Source: Bacteroidia bacterium
Lineage (GTDB): Bacteria > Bacteroidota > Bacteroidia > SpSt-205
Assembly: GCA_026413325.1 (NCBI GenBank)
Contig: JANZYW010000005.1
Coordinates: forward strand, 1-59,844
Direction of reading: 5' to 3'
Length of the DNA stretch: 59,844 bases
A model generated the notes under the pieces. The model was not told the origin of the DNA. It did no database searches and worked only from the letters and a program-made list of their open reading frames with translations. This document shows positions 24,535-32,758 of the stretch, in pieces (position 1 is the first letter of the stretch; each line of letters opens with the position of its first letter). The translations under genes and the position numbers were made by a program.

Positions 24535-26292
24535 TTAGGGGATGCGTAAACCCAAGATGAGAATATCATCCGTCTGGCGAGCTCCCCCCATCCACCGCTG
24601 GAGCTCAGCCTCTAAGAGGAGTCCCTGCTGTTTGGCGGGTTGGTCTGCTACCAGCTCGAAAAACTCATAAAACTTGCGCAGTTGGTAGCGCTTGCCTTCC
24701 GGATTGAGCTGGTCGGTGAAGCCATCTGAGAAGAGATACAACATGTCACCCGAAGCAAGGTCTAAAGAATGTAAAGTAAACTCAGGCGCTTCTCCCTCAT
24801 AAGGAGCTCCTAAAGTGATTCGGTTGGGGCGTATCTCGCTCCCCTTGCCTTGCCGCACCCAGAAGAGCGGACGTCCAGCTCCCGCATAGAGGAGTTTATG
24901 TCGCTTGGGATCGATCTGCAATAAAGCCAGCTCCATGCCTTCTTGAAATCGTTGATATACGGCTTCCTCGTGCTGGAGAGCGGCCCGTACCCGAAGGTTG
25001 AGTAGATAGAGAATCTCGGAGGGTTTGAATACTCCCTCTAACTCGACGATTTGCTTGAGGAGAGTGTTGGCGATAATAGTCATGAAGGCACCTGGGATAC
25101 CATGCCCTGTACAGTCTCCGACGGCTACGATGGCTTTGCTAAGGCGCTGAGCAAACCAGTAAAAGTCTCCACCTACGATTTCTCGGGGTTGATATAGCAA
25201 AAAGCTTTCCGGGAAGGCCCGTTGCAGTTCACTCCAAGGAGGGAAAATGGCGCGCTGTACCCGCTGGGCATATCGCAGACTTGCCAGAATATCATCGTTT
25301 TGCTGCCGGAGGAGGAGGCTCTGTCGCTCGATTTCTTCCTTCTGGCGGATAACCTCCTGCGTTCGCTCCCGAACCCGCTCTTCCATTTCTGCATACAACT
25401 GCGCATTCTGAAGGGCGATTGCTGCGGGAGCTGTGAAGAGCTTGAGGAATTCTGCTTTTTCAGGAGTCGCTACGAGGGTATTCGAAGAATGAAGAAGGTA
25501 TAAGATGCCTATCAACTTTCCTTGGTATATGAGGGGCAAGCAGAGGATAGAACCCACAGAAAGTTTTTCCCAGTCTGGATGGCGAGTCCAGAGATTTTGT
25601 TCCTCCCCATCAACAAGTAGGAGATTTTCGCGTGCTCTTGCTACGTGCTCTACTAAAGGGGCAAATATGCGAGGCTCCGCATGGAGAGGTTGAGTCGCAT
25701 AGGGGCGAGGTTCGTGCTCGCGCGATTCTGCATATCCTACCACTTGCAGCGTAGTGGGATGAAGAGGATCGGGAACGATGAGAAAGGCTTCTTCTGCGCC
25801 GCTGTTTTCGATAGCGATGCGAAGGAGCTTAAAAATAAACCACTCTAACCGCACTTCACCTGTGAGGGAGAGGGAAACCCGATGAAGCTCGGTGAGGATC
25901 TGATTTTGGCGTTCGCTTCGCTGACGTTCCTGGTACCGTTGTCGAAGCTCCCGTAGATAAGGTCGAAGCGAATGAACTTGGCTGTTGAGATAGACGGAGA
26001 GGTACTTCTTTTCTTCGAGGAGCAGAGAAGCGTCTCGGCTGAGCCCCAGTCCATATGCCAGAGGCCACCTTTGCAGAGATTCCTCTAAAAATTGTCCTCC
26101 TTCGGGCAATGGAGCTATAAAAAGAAATAGCTCCTCTCCTTGTAAGATGCTTTTCTCTGTGAAAGCCTGGGCCTCTTGTACCTGAGAAAAAATCTGCAGT
26201 TGCGTCATGCCCAGTTCCTCCTCCAGAACTGAGCGTAAAGAGGGACTATTTACCTCATCAGGCAACCAGGCTACTACGAGAGGAGGGGACAT
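24535..26292 (-). CDS. GAF-domain SpoIIE-type protein phosphatase
   Basis: 585 residues from the ATG at 26292. An N-terminal receiver-like fold without the Asp-Asp-Lys signature (about 1-110) is followed by a coiled coil, a GAF domain (about 135-305), a second coiled coil and the phosphatase domain (about 350-585). That domain has GGDFYWFAQ, DCTGHGIPGAFM, LFSDGFTDQ and TDDILILG. It is a paralogue of the response regulator-phosphatase at 19.7 kb. An in-frame TTG 12 nt upstream is part of the -7 box TATCTTTG, so the ATG is preferred. It is divergent from porX with 49 nt between starts, which suggests joint control. Confidence 0.9.
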   Translation of the reverse strand: MSPPLVVAWLPDEVNSPSLRSVLEEELGMTQLQIFSQVQEAQAFTEKSILQGEELFLFIAPLPEGGQFLEESLQRWPLAYGLGLSRDASLLLEEKKYLSVYLNSQVHSLRPYLRELRQRYQERQRSERQNQILTELHRVSLSLTGEVRLEWFIFKLLRIAIENSGAEEAFLIVPDPLHPTTLQVVGYAESREHEPRPYATQPLHAEPRIFAPLVEHVARARENLLLVDGEEQNLWTRHPDWEKLSVGSILCLPLIYQGKLIGILYLLHSSNTLVATPEKAEFLKLFTAPAAIALQNAQLYAEMEERVRERTQEVIRQKEEIERQSLLLRQQNDDILASLRYAQRVQRAIFPPWSELQRAFPESFLLYQPREIVGGDFYWFAQRLSKAIVAVGDCTGHGIPGAFMTIIANTLLKQIVELEGVFKPSEILYLLNLRVRAALQHEEAVYQRFQEGMELALLQIDPKRHKLLYAGAGRPLFWVRQGKGSEIRPNRITLGAPYEGEAPEFTLHSLDLASGDMLYLFSDGFTDQLNPEGKRYQLRKFYEFFELVADQPAKQQGLLLEAELQRWMGGARQTDDILILGLRIP

Positions 26293-26301
26293 CTTTTGGG
26301 T

Positions 26302-26309
26302 CAAAGATA
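26302..26309 (-). promoter_or_regulatory. -7 box of the GAF-SpoIIE gene
   Basis: Minus-strand TATCTTTG, a perfect TAnnTTTG, ends 9 nt before the ATG at 26292. This predicts a leader of only about five nucleotides. Confidence 0.6.
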
Positions 26310-26330
26310 CACATCCTTACCTAAAAGTGT

Positions 26331-26338
26331 TATTTTTG
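26331..26338 (+). promoter_or_regulatory. porX: -7 box of porX
   Basis: TATTTTTG is a perfect TAnnTTTG. CTT follows, then the ATG at 26342 (spacing 3). It is back-to-back with the box of the divergent phosphatase gene, 21 bp apart. Confidence 0.75.
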
Positions 26339-26341
26339 CTT

Positions 26342-27904
26342 ATGCGCTCCAGAATCCTATGGGTCGATGATGAGATAGAACATTTAGAGCCGCAAGTATT
26401 GCATTTGGCAGATCGGGGCTTCGAAGTGTTACCTGCTCGTCATCCCAGCGAAGCACTCCAGATCCTTCAACAGCAAAATGTAGATCTTCTTATCGTGGAT
26501 GAGCACATGCCAGGTATGGAAGGAATAGAGCTGGCGCGACAGATCAAACGTTCCCATCCCTATCTGCCTGTGATTATGGTCACTAAAGATGAAGAGGAGC
26601 GGCTCATGGAAGCTGCGGTGGGGGTAGATATCGCTGACTTTCTCATCAAACCTGTGAAGCCTCAGCAGCTTCTCTCGACTTGTAAGCGGCTTTTAGCAGG
26701 GTCTGCCCTTCAACGGCAAGAGGCTTCAGAGGGCTATCAGCGGGAGTTTCGTCGTCTCAGTACCCAGATCGCCTTCGGTCCTTCTTTGGAGGAGTGGTGG
26801 CAAGTCTATAAGGATCTCGTTCATTGGGATATAGCGCTGGAGAGAACGGGGGCGGCTGAGCTTCAGGATATTTTAGAGGGGCAGAAAGCGGAAGCCAACC
26901 TCATGTTCAGTCGTTTCTTCACTGAAAACTACTTGGAATGGGTAAATAGCACCGACCGTCCCGCTCTCTCTCCAGATGTATTACCCCGATACTTTTTGCC
27001 CCATATCGGTACTCGAGGAGGAGAACCCACTGTCCTTGCCCTCATAGATGGGATGCGGTACGACCAGTGGAAGGTGTTGGAGTCTCTATTAGCGCCGTAC
27101 TACGATACCGTGGAGGAGCGGCTCTTTTTCTCGATTCTACCTACTGCGACGCAATATGCCCGGAATAGCCTCTTTTCGGGCCTTTTTCCTTCTGATATCG
27201 CGCAGCGTTTCCCTCGGTACTGGGCAGACGATGATGAGGAAGGGGGCAAAAATCTCTTCGAGGAAGAGTTCTTCAATGACCTCCTTCATCGTTACAAAAT
27301 GCCCGTGAAGGTCGGGTATGTAAAGGTACTTCGCCCTGAAGAGGGGAAAACCCTTCTTCAACAGCTTCCCCAGCTTCTCCGGCAGAATGAAGTGGTGCTG
27401 TTGATTTTCAACTTCTTGGACCTGATGGCCCACACACGGGTTCAGATGAATGTGCTCAAAGAACTTGCAGCGAATGATACCGCCCTTCGGGCTACTACTC
27501 GCGCCTGGTTAGAAACCTCTGCATTCTTACAAGTACTCAAGCAGCTTCCTCAGTACACCTCTCAGGTCTTTCTCACCACTGACCACGGCTTTGTACAGGT
27601 ACGACGACCAGTTCGGGTATTGGGTGATCGAGAGACCACTACCAATCTTCGCTACAAGCAAGGTAGGAATCTCAACTATGACCGAGGAGAAAAAGGGGTT
27701 TTCCACATACGCAAGCCCTCCGAGGCTCGTCTCCCTCGAGCTACAGCCAGCTCTACCTACCTCTTTGCTTGCGAAGATCATTTCCTGGTCTACCCGACGA
27801 ATTACAACGAGTATGTAAGGCTCTATCGAGATTCGTATCAGCACGGGGGCGTAAGCCTCGAGGAAATTGTCGTTCCGTTTGTTCGATTAGAAGTCAAGAA
27901 ATGA
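26342..27904 (+). CDS. porX: PorX-type response regulator with PglZ phosphatase domain
   Basis: Regulator of the type IX secretion system, 520 residues, the usual PorX length. The receiver (1-120) has Asp9/Asp10, phospho-acceptor Asp53 (IVDEHMP) and Lys103 (LIKPVKP). A helical linker follows. The alkaline-phosphatase-like PglZ domain (about 205-515) has IDGMRYDQW, the nucleophile segment PTATQYARNSLFSG and the metal-binding TTDHGF. In Porphyromonas PorX pairs with kinase PorY and sigma factor SigP and can hydrolyse cyclic oligonucleotides. An ECF sigma factor and a propeller kinase lie upstream in this window, but PorY itself is not recognisable. tsaE follows with an ATGA overlap. Confidence 0.93.
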   Translation: MRSRILWVDDEIEHLEPQVLHLADRGFEVLPARHPSEALQILQQQNVDLLIVDEHMPGMEGIELARQIKRSHPYLPVIMVTKDEEERLMEAAVGVDIADFLIKPVKPQQLLSTCKRLLAGSALQRQEASEGYQREFRRLSTQIAFGPSLEEWWQVYKDLVHWDIALERTGAAELQDILEGQKAEANLMFSRFFTENYLEWVNSTDRPALSPDVLPRYFLPHIGTRGGEPTVLALIDGMRYDQWKVLESLLAPYYDTVEERLFFSILPTATQYARNSLFSGLFPSDIAQRFPRYWADDDEEGGKNLFEEEFFNDLLHRYKMPVKVGYVKVLRPEEGKTLLQQLPQLLRQNEVVLLIFNFLDLMAHTRVQMNVLKELAANDTALRATTRAWLETSAFLQVLKQLPQYTSQVFLTTDHGFVQVRRPVRVLGDRETTTNLRYKQGRNLNYDRGEKGVFHIRKPSEARLPRATASSTYLFACEDHFLVYPTNYNEYVRLYRDSYQHGGVSLEEIVVPFVRLEVKK

Positions 27905-28308
27905 GAGACTTTCCTGTCTATGAGCGACAGTTTTCAGAAGAAGAGCTTCCTACAGTCGTGTCAGAGCTTCGAGAATGGGCTCCCTCCGTTACGAGGTGGC
28001 TGCTTGTCGGACCCTTAGGAGCGGGTAAGACTCGTCTGGTGCAAACATGGCTCGGAGAAGAGGTCAGCAGTCCTACCTTCACTTACATACATGTCTACAC
28101 CCAAGCTGTGCATGTGGACTTGTACCGGTTTCCGTCGGAGTTACCCTCTCGATGGGAGGAAGTGTATTCGCTCTTGGAGAGTGCCCCTCTTGTTTTTATA
28201 GAATGGGCGGACAAACTACCCTTCCCTCCGGCTGGTCCAGCCGTATGGGTTACCTTGACCCCCCTCTCGGAAAACGTTCGGAGGCTCCGAGCAGTTTTTA
28301 CTCCGTAG
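27901..28308 (+). CDS. tsaE: tRNA threonylcarbamoyladenosine biosynthesis ATPase TsaE
   Basis: P-loop protein needed with TsaB and TsaD to make t6A37 in ANN-decoding tRNAs. The 135-residue protein has Walker A GPLGAGKT, the SSPTFTYIHVY switch segment, VDLYRF and FIEWADKLP, all typical of TsaE. The ATG overlaps the porX stop (ATGA), so the two are translationally coupled. The 3' end overlaps the convergent panC by 11 nt. TsaB and TsaD are not in the window. Confidence 0.93.
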   Translation: MRDFPVYERQFSEEELPTVVSELREWAPSVTRWLLVGPLGAGKTRLVQTWLGEEVSSPTFTYIHVYTQAVHVDLYRFPSELPSRWEEVYSLLESAPLVFIEWADKLPFPPAGPAVWVTLTPLSENVRRLRAVFTP

Positions 28309-29158
28309 AGTCAGCGGGTATCGTGAGGGGGAGATTGTCGATGAGTCGTACCCCTTCTATGTAAGCAGCCATGAGAGCACGAGGATGAGCTGTCTGTGAG
28401 AGATGCTCTACAGGCTCCAGAGAGTATTCATCCACGATCGCTAAGTACTCCAGTTTTACTTCGGGAAATCTATCTGTGAGATATAGGCGAGCTTCCCGGA
28501 TGAGAGGTTCCGTTAGCATGTACTTTGGGATGAGGGTCTGAATGTATTGAAGAGTCTTGTAGAGGGCGACAGCTTGGGCTCGGCTGCGAGGGGAGAGGTA
28601 GCTGTTTCGGGAGCTCATTGCAAGCCCATCGGGTTCTCGAACGGTAGGCACGCGCACGATACGGATAGGGAAGAAGAGCTCTTCTACCATCTTTTCGACG
28701 ATGCGCAGTTGTTGGAAGTCTTTCTCGCCAAAGTAGGCGCGGTGCGGAGCTACTAAGTGAAACAGCTTCGTTAGCACCAGCGTAACCCCGTCAAAGTGCC
28801 CCAGTCGATATCCTCCGCACCAGAGGCGGCTCATACGGGTCAAGCTTAGAAGCACCTCATCCTCTGCTGTATACATTTCTTCTACAGAAGGGGCAAACAA
28901 GACGGAAACACCGAGGTTTTCTAACAAACGGCGATCGGTATCAAAAGTTCTGGGATACCGATGATAATCTTCGTTTGGGCCGAACTGACGAGGATTTACA
29001 AAAATACTGACGACGGTTCGAGCATTTTCAGCCAAGCTCTGCCGTACAAGAGATAGATGTCCCTCATGTAAAGCGCCCATTGTGGGGACGAAACCCACGG
29101 TTTCCGATACTTTATCTCTCCATGTTCTGATGTCCTCTCTGGTCTGAAGTATTTCCAT
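28298..29158 (-). CDS. panC: pantothenate synthetase
   Basis: Joins pantoate and beta-alanine with ATP, via a pantoyl adenylate, to make pantothenate. The 286-residue protein has the HIGH-type motif TMGALHEGHLSLVR near the N-terminus, FVNPRQFGPNEDYHRYPRT, FGEKDFQQL and REPDGLAMSSRNSYL. It is full length. It overlaps the 3' end of the upstream symporter gene by 47 nt, so it is the last gene of a leftward three-gene operon. panB and panD are not seen here. Confidence 0.96.
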   Translation of the reverse strand: MEILQTREDIRTWRDKVSETVGFVPTMGALHEGHLSLVRQSLAENARTVVSIFVNPRQFGPNEDYHRYPRTFDTDRRLLENLGVSVLFAPSVEEMYTAEDEVLLSLTRMSRLWCGGYRLGHFDGVTLVLTKLFHLVAPHRAYFGEKDFQQLRIVEKMVEELFFPIRIVRVPTVREPDGLAMSSRNSYLSPRSRAQAVALYKTLQYIQTLIPKYMLTEPLIREARLYLTDRFPEVKLEYLAIVDEYSLEPVEHLSQTAHPRALMAAYIEGVRLIDNLPLTIPADSTE

Positions 29159-30413
29159 GGTATAAACGGTTTAGGTAGGATGCGATGACTATATCTCCGT
29201 ATACATTCAAAGTTGTGCGAAGCATATCTAAGAGCCGATCTATGCCATAGATGAGGGCTATCGCTCCTCCGGGTATGCCGAATGCGGGCAACACTCCTGC
29301 CAAGAGGGGGAGGGAGCCTCCAGGCACCCCTGCAGCACCGATTGCAATCAGCACTGCTAACCCTACGACGAGGAGCTGTTCTGTCAAAGTGAGAGGTATG
29401 CCGAAGACCTGCATGAGGAAAAGGAGAGTAACCCCTTCATACAGAGCAGTTCCATTCTGGTTGACCGTCGCTCCTAAGGTAAGAATGAACTGTGCGATAG
29501 GAGGGGCTATGCGAAGCCGTTCTATCGCTACTCGAAGAGTCGTAGGAAGAGTCGCATTGCTACTGGCAGAGGAGAATGCCATTAGAAGAGCGGGGATACT
29601 TGACTGGAAGACTCGAAGGGGAGAAGCCTTAGCAAATCCATATAAGAAAACGCTGTAAATACCTATACCATGTACCATCAGGCCGATTATGACAGTAAGC
29701 GCATACGCTCCTAATAAAGAGAAGATTTCCCAACCTACACCTACTACCGCTTGGAATACGAGGCCTGCGATCCCAATAGGGGCTATCCAGTACATGATTT
29801 TCGTGAGAAGCCACAAACTGGCTTGATAAACGATATCCAGGAGGTGATACAGAGGCTGAGTTTTTTCAGATGAAAGACGAGCCAGGGCGATCCCCACCAA
29901 AACTGTAAAACTCACTACTGCTAAGAGTCCTCCCTGTTGGTCCGATGTGAACGCAGTCGCCATCTCTCGGAAGGGATTCTTGGGAAGTAGATTGAGTACG
30001 AGCTCTTGAGGTGTAAGTTTACTCGAAGGAGTAAGTCCCCCGAATCTTTCTAATAGGGCCGATCGTGCTTCGGAGGAGAGCCTAAGACCAGGACTTAGCA
30101 AGTTGGCCAAGACCAAGCCGATACCAGCGGCGATGGCCGTCAGAATCAGGACTGTCACGAGGGTATGCATGCCTATGCGTCCGATAGCCCCTGTCTCAGT
30201 AAGTCGTTGGATGCCTATGAGGAGGATAGGTATGATGAGTGGGAATATCAGCATGAAAATGCCCCGTAGAAAGAGCTCCCCAGCTATGCGGGCGATAAAA
30301 CTTACTATTTCTACGGGCTGCCCTGTGCTGCGAATCACCAGGGCGAGGAGTACGCCCCCCACAAACCCTGCAAGAAGACGGAGAGAAAAAGTCCTTTCTT
30401 TACCGACTTCCAC
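29112..30413 (-). CDS. dicarboxylate/amino acid:cation symporter (DAACS family)
   Basis: Secondary transporter of the GltP/GltT/DctA fold, 433 residues, with about eight transmembrane helices plus two re-entrant hairpins. Family marks are the serine-rich SSASSNATLPTTL of hairpin 1, ATVNQNGTALYEG in place of the NMDGT motif, and the glycine-rich GAAGVPGGSLPLLAGVL of hairpin 2. Glutamate, aspartate or C4-dicarboxylates are the likely substrates, driven by sodium or protons. It overlaps the upstream small membrane protein gene by 14 nt and panC downstream by 47 nt. Confidence 0.92.
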   Translation of the reverse strand: MEVGKERTFSLRLLAGFVGGVLLALVIRSTGQPVEIVSFIARIAGELFLRGIFMLIFPLIIPILLIGIQRLTETGAIGRIGMHTLVTVLILTAIAAGIGLVLANLLSPGLRLSSEARSALLERFGGLTPSSKLTPQELVLNLLPKNPFREMATAFTSDQQGGLLAVVSFTVLVGIALARLSSEKTQPLYHLLDIVYQASLWLLTKIMYWIAPIGIAGLVFQAVVGVGWEIFSLLGAYALTVIIGLMVHGIGIYSVFLYGFAKASPLRVFQSSIPALLMAFSSASSNATLPTTLRVAIERLRIAPPIAQFILTLGATVNQNGTALYEGVTLLFLMQVFGIPLTLTEQLLVVGLAVLIAIGAAGVPGGSLPLLAGVLPAFGIPGGAIALIYGIDRLLDMLRTTLNVYGDIVIASYLNRLYHGNTSDQRGHQNMER

Positions 30414-30780
30414 GCAAACGAGGGGGTTTTTGAGGGAGAAGCCGAGCTAAAGCCCCCCCTAAAGCGATACCAACGCTGCCCAAAAGAAAGCCAATCAAGG
30501 CGGTCACCAACCAGAGTCCTACTCGGGATACGCCGAAAAGAGTGGCTATCCGATTAGATAAAATACCTTGGTTGGGAATATCTGCGATTAAGGCCAGCCC
30601 CAGCCATATCAGTCCCAGGACAGCTCCTCCCAGCAAAGGCCAAAGCCGCCGAGCCTGAAATAAGTATCCCACTACTACCAACACATAGAGACTCCCACTC
30701 CAATGAGGGAGCCATACGGTAGCCACCGTACCTAAGACAACTACCGCTCCGAGAAAAAAGAGAAAGCCTTTACTTTGCAT
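30400..30780 (-). CDS. small membrane protein of unknown function
   Basis: 126 residues from the ATG at 30780, with three to four hydrophobic helices (about 5-25, 29-45, 50-70, 88-112) and a basic tail KPPRLRGSR. I do not recognise the family. A longer reading from an upstream ATG would add 26 hydrophilic residues and run into the start of the divergent gene, so the shorter form is preferred. It is the first gene of the symporter-panC operon. The closest -7-like box (TAACTTTA) is 20 nt from the ATG. Confidence 0.7.
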   Translation of the reverse strand: MQSKGFLFFLGAVVVLGTVATVWLPHWSGSLYVLVVVGYLFQARRLWPLLGGAVLGLIWLGLALIADIPNQGILSNRIATLFGVSRVGLWLVTALIGFLLGSVGIALGGALARLLPQKPPRLRGSR

Positions 30781-30825
30781 CCCTATGGCTGAAGTGCCGG
30801 TAAAGTTAGGGTATTGGAATGGCTT

Positions 30826-31908
30826 ATGGAGTCTCTGAGGTTTACCCGAGTACGCCACTTAGCTCAGCAAGAAACTGCCTCCTTGGCGCTGACAGCATAT
30901 CTCCCTGTTTCTGGCGAAGAAACGACCGTTTCTCCTCTTCACCTTGGGAAGGTCAGAGAAAAAGCGGAAAAAGCGCTCGCAAAGCACACAGATCTAAAGG
31001 AGGTCGAAAGCTTTCGAACCAACCTTGATTATGCCCTGGCCCAAGTGACAGAACATAACTGGAGTGAAGGTACCTGGTTTATCGCAGTAACACCTTCCGT
31101 AGCAGAAGCCCTTTTCCTCCCCTTTCTACTCGAAGAAGACATATCCGTAGGGAAGGCTCTAAAGCCTTATCCAGCTCTTTATGCGCTATACCGAGTTAAG
31201 ACCGTTTTTATTGGGGTTTTTTCTGAAAATACAGTTCGATGGTTTGAAGGTTTAGGAAATAGACTTTTCCCCCTTTCTATCCAGCCAGAGGTGCGAGAGG
31301 CACTTCAGCAGCTACAAAGAGCCCGACAGCAGATACAAAATGTCGCTGTGGATACTCCTCAATACGGAGAACTTTTTGCACAGATGGCTCGCTCTGCCTA
31401 CAGCATGGCACTGGTTAAGTACACAGACACGCTGCGTCAAGTTGTTGCTTATTACCTTGATGTAGAACAAGTTCCTGCTGTGCTGATGGGGGATGAAAGG
31501 TTGCTTCAGGAGGTGGGGCGGGGATTAGAAGGCCATGGTTCCCTTACCCTGATTGGGGGGGTACCGGAAACAGCGTCTCTTGAATTTATCCAGCAACACG
31601 TTGAGCAGCATTTGATGCATCAGCGGGCTGTTCTGGAGCAGATGTACTATCCATTTTTAGCCTATTCTGAAGCGCAGAAACCGGAAGAGATTTGGAGTCT
31701 GCTCCAGGACTCCCTTCCCTCTTCTCCCGTACTTTTCATAGAGGAAGGCTACTCTTTCCCCGCGCAGGTTCTTACAGGGGCAAAGCGTTCTCTACCTACC
31801 AAGGATGGGGTCGATCTTCTGGTCGCAGCCGTTCGGGAGAAGGGGGGGGAGATCCTTTTCCTTCCTCCAGGCAAGCTGCCTCATCCTCTTATGCTTCTTA
31901 TGCCATGA
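30826..31908 (+). CDS. baeRF-like (bacterial archaeo-eukaryotic release-factor family) protein
   Basis: Soluble 360-residue protein. The layout, an N-terminal domain (about 1-130), a middle VKTVFIGVFSENTVRWFEG-like domain and a C-terminal domain ending in an NGGGEILFLP-type strand (here REKGGEILFLPPG), resembles the bacterial relatives of eRF1/aRF1. The middle domain has VLMGDERLLQEV. No GGQ peptidyl-hydrolysis motif is seen. Function would be in translation or ribosome rescue if the family call is right. tpiA follows with an ATGA overlap. The ATG at 30826 is chosen over a TTG 12 nt upstream. Confidence 0.6.
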   Translation: MESLRFTRVRHLAQQETASLALTAYLPVSGEETTVSPLHLGKVREKAEKALAKHTDLKEVESFRTNLDYALAQVTEHNWSEGTWFIAVTPSVAEALFLPFLLEEDISVGKALKPYPALYALYRVKTVFIGVFSENTVRWFEGLGNRLFPLSIQPEVREALQQLQRARQQIQNVAVDTPQYGELFAQMARSAYSMALVKYTDTLRQVVAYYLDVEQVPAVLMGDERLLQEVGRGLEGHGSLTLIGGVPETASLEFIQQHVEQHLMHQRAVLEQMYYPFLAYSEAQKPEEIWSLLQDSLPSSPVLFIEEGYSFPAQVLTGAKRSLPTKDGVDLLVAAVREKGGEILFLPPGKLPHPLMLLMP

Positions 31909-32675
31909 GAAGGCTTCTGGCGGGAAACTGGAAAATGCATTTGTATCCAGCTGAAGCTGAAGCTCTTGCAGAGCAGCTTCAGCGATTATGGAGCACCGCA
32001 GAGAGACATCGGCTCCCCACCGTGGTATTTCCCCCTTGTCTGTATCTCTGGAAAGTGGCCCAAATCTTGCGGGGGGGGCCTATTGCTGTAGGAGCCCAGA
32101 ATGGGTATCCAGGCGAGTTTGGGGCTTTTACGGGAGAAGTTTCTATGGCCCAGTTGGCTGCAAGCGGAGCTGAATGGGTTCTGATTGGTCATTCCGAGCG
32201 TCGCCAGTACTTTGGAGAGGATGGAGCGCTCCTGCGGAAAAAGCTTCTGTCCGCGCAAGAACGAGGTGTTCATGTTATCTACTGTGTGGGAGAGACCTTA
32301 GAGCATCGCAATTCGCAGCAGACTTTTCAAGTACTTTATCATCAGTTGCGGGAGGTGTTATCGGAGGGTGACATCGAGTGGGATCGATTTGTGCTGGCTT
32401 ACGAACCTGTGTGGGCTATCGGTACAGGAGTGAATGCCACACCCGAACAGGCCCAGGAAGTGCATTCTTTCCTCAGAGGGGAGTTGGATACATTTGGGGC
32501 TCCCGCTGATAGAGTCCCTATCCTGTATGGAGGGAGTCTAAAACCAGAAAACGCCGACCTAATCTTTGCTCAGCTTGATGTCGATGGGGGGTTGGTAGGA
32601 GGAGCCAGTCTCCAGGCAGATAGCTTTGCCGCCATAGCAGATGCTCTTCTTCGGAGCAAATCTGTGTATACCTAA
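31905..32675 (+). CDS. tpiA: triosephosphate isomerase
   Basis: Interconverts dihydroxyacetone phosphate and glyceraldehyde 3-phosphate in glycolysis. The 256-residue protein has catalytic Lys10 (GNWKMH), His96 (IGHSERR) and Glu167 (AYEPVWAIGTG), then YGGSLKPENA and DGGLVGGASL for the phosphate. It is complete. The ATG overlaps the stop of the baeRF-like gene by 4 nt. A strong hairpin terminator follows 27 nt after the stop. Confidence 0.97.
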   Translation: MRRLLAGNWKMHLYPAEAEALAEQLQRLWSTAERHRLPTVVFPPCLYLWKVAQILRGGPIAVGAQNGYPGEFGAFTGEVSMAQLAASGAEWVLIGHSERRQYFGEDGALLRKKLLSAQERGVHVIYCVGETLEHRNSQQTFQVLYHQLREVLSEGDIEWDRFVLAYEPVWAIGTGVNATPEQAQEVHSFLRGELDTFGAPADRVPILYGGSLKPENADLIFAQLDVDGGLVGGASLQADSFAAIADALLRSKSVYT

Positions 32676-32702
32676 TCAAATTTTTCACTGTCGGATAAAG
32701 AC

Positions 32703-32732
32703 AAGGGGGCATGGTTTTAACCATGCCCCCTT
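32703..32732. terminator. bidirectional rho-independent terminator
   Basis: AAGGGGGCATGG - TTTTAA - CCATGCCCCCTT forms a perfect 12-bp stem between two convergent units, tpiA (+) and the surface protein gene (-). Short T-runs flank both sides. Confidence 0.85.
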
Positions 32733-32758
32733 TAGGTTTCGGAGGTCTATTTATGCTC

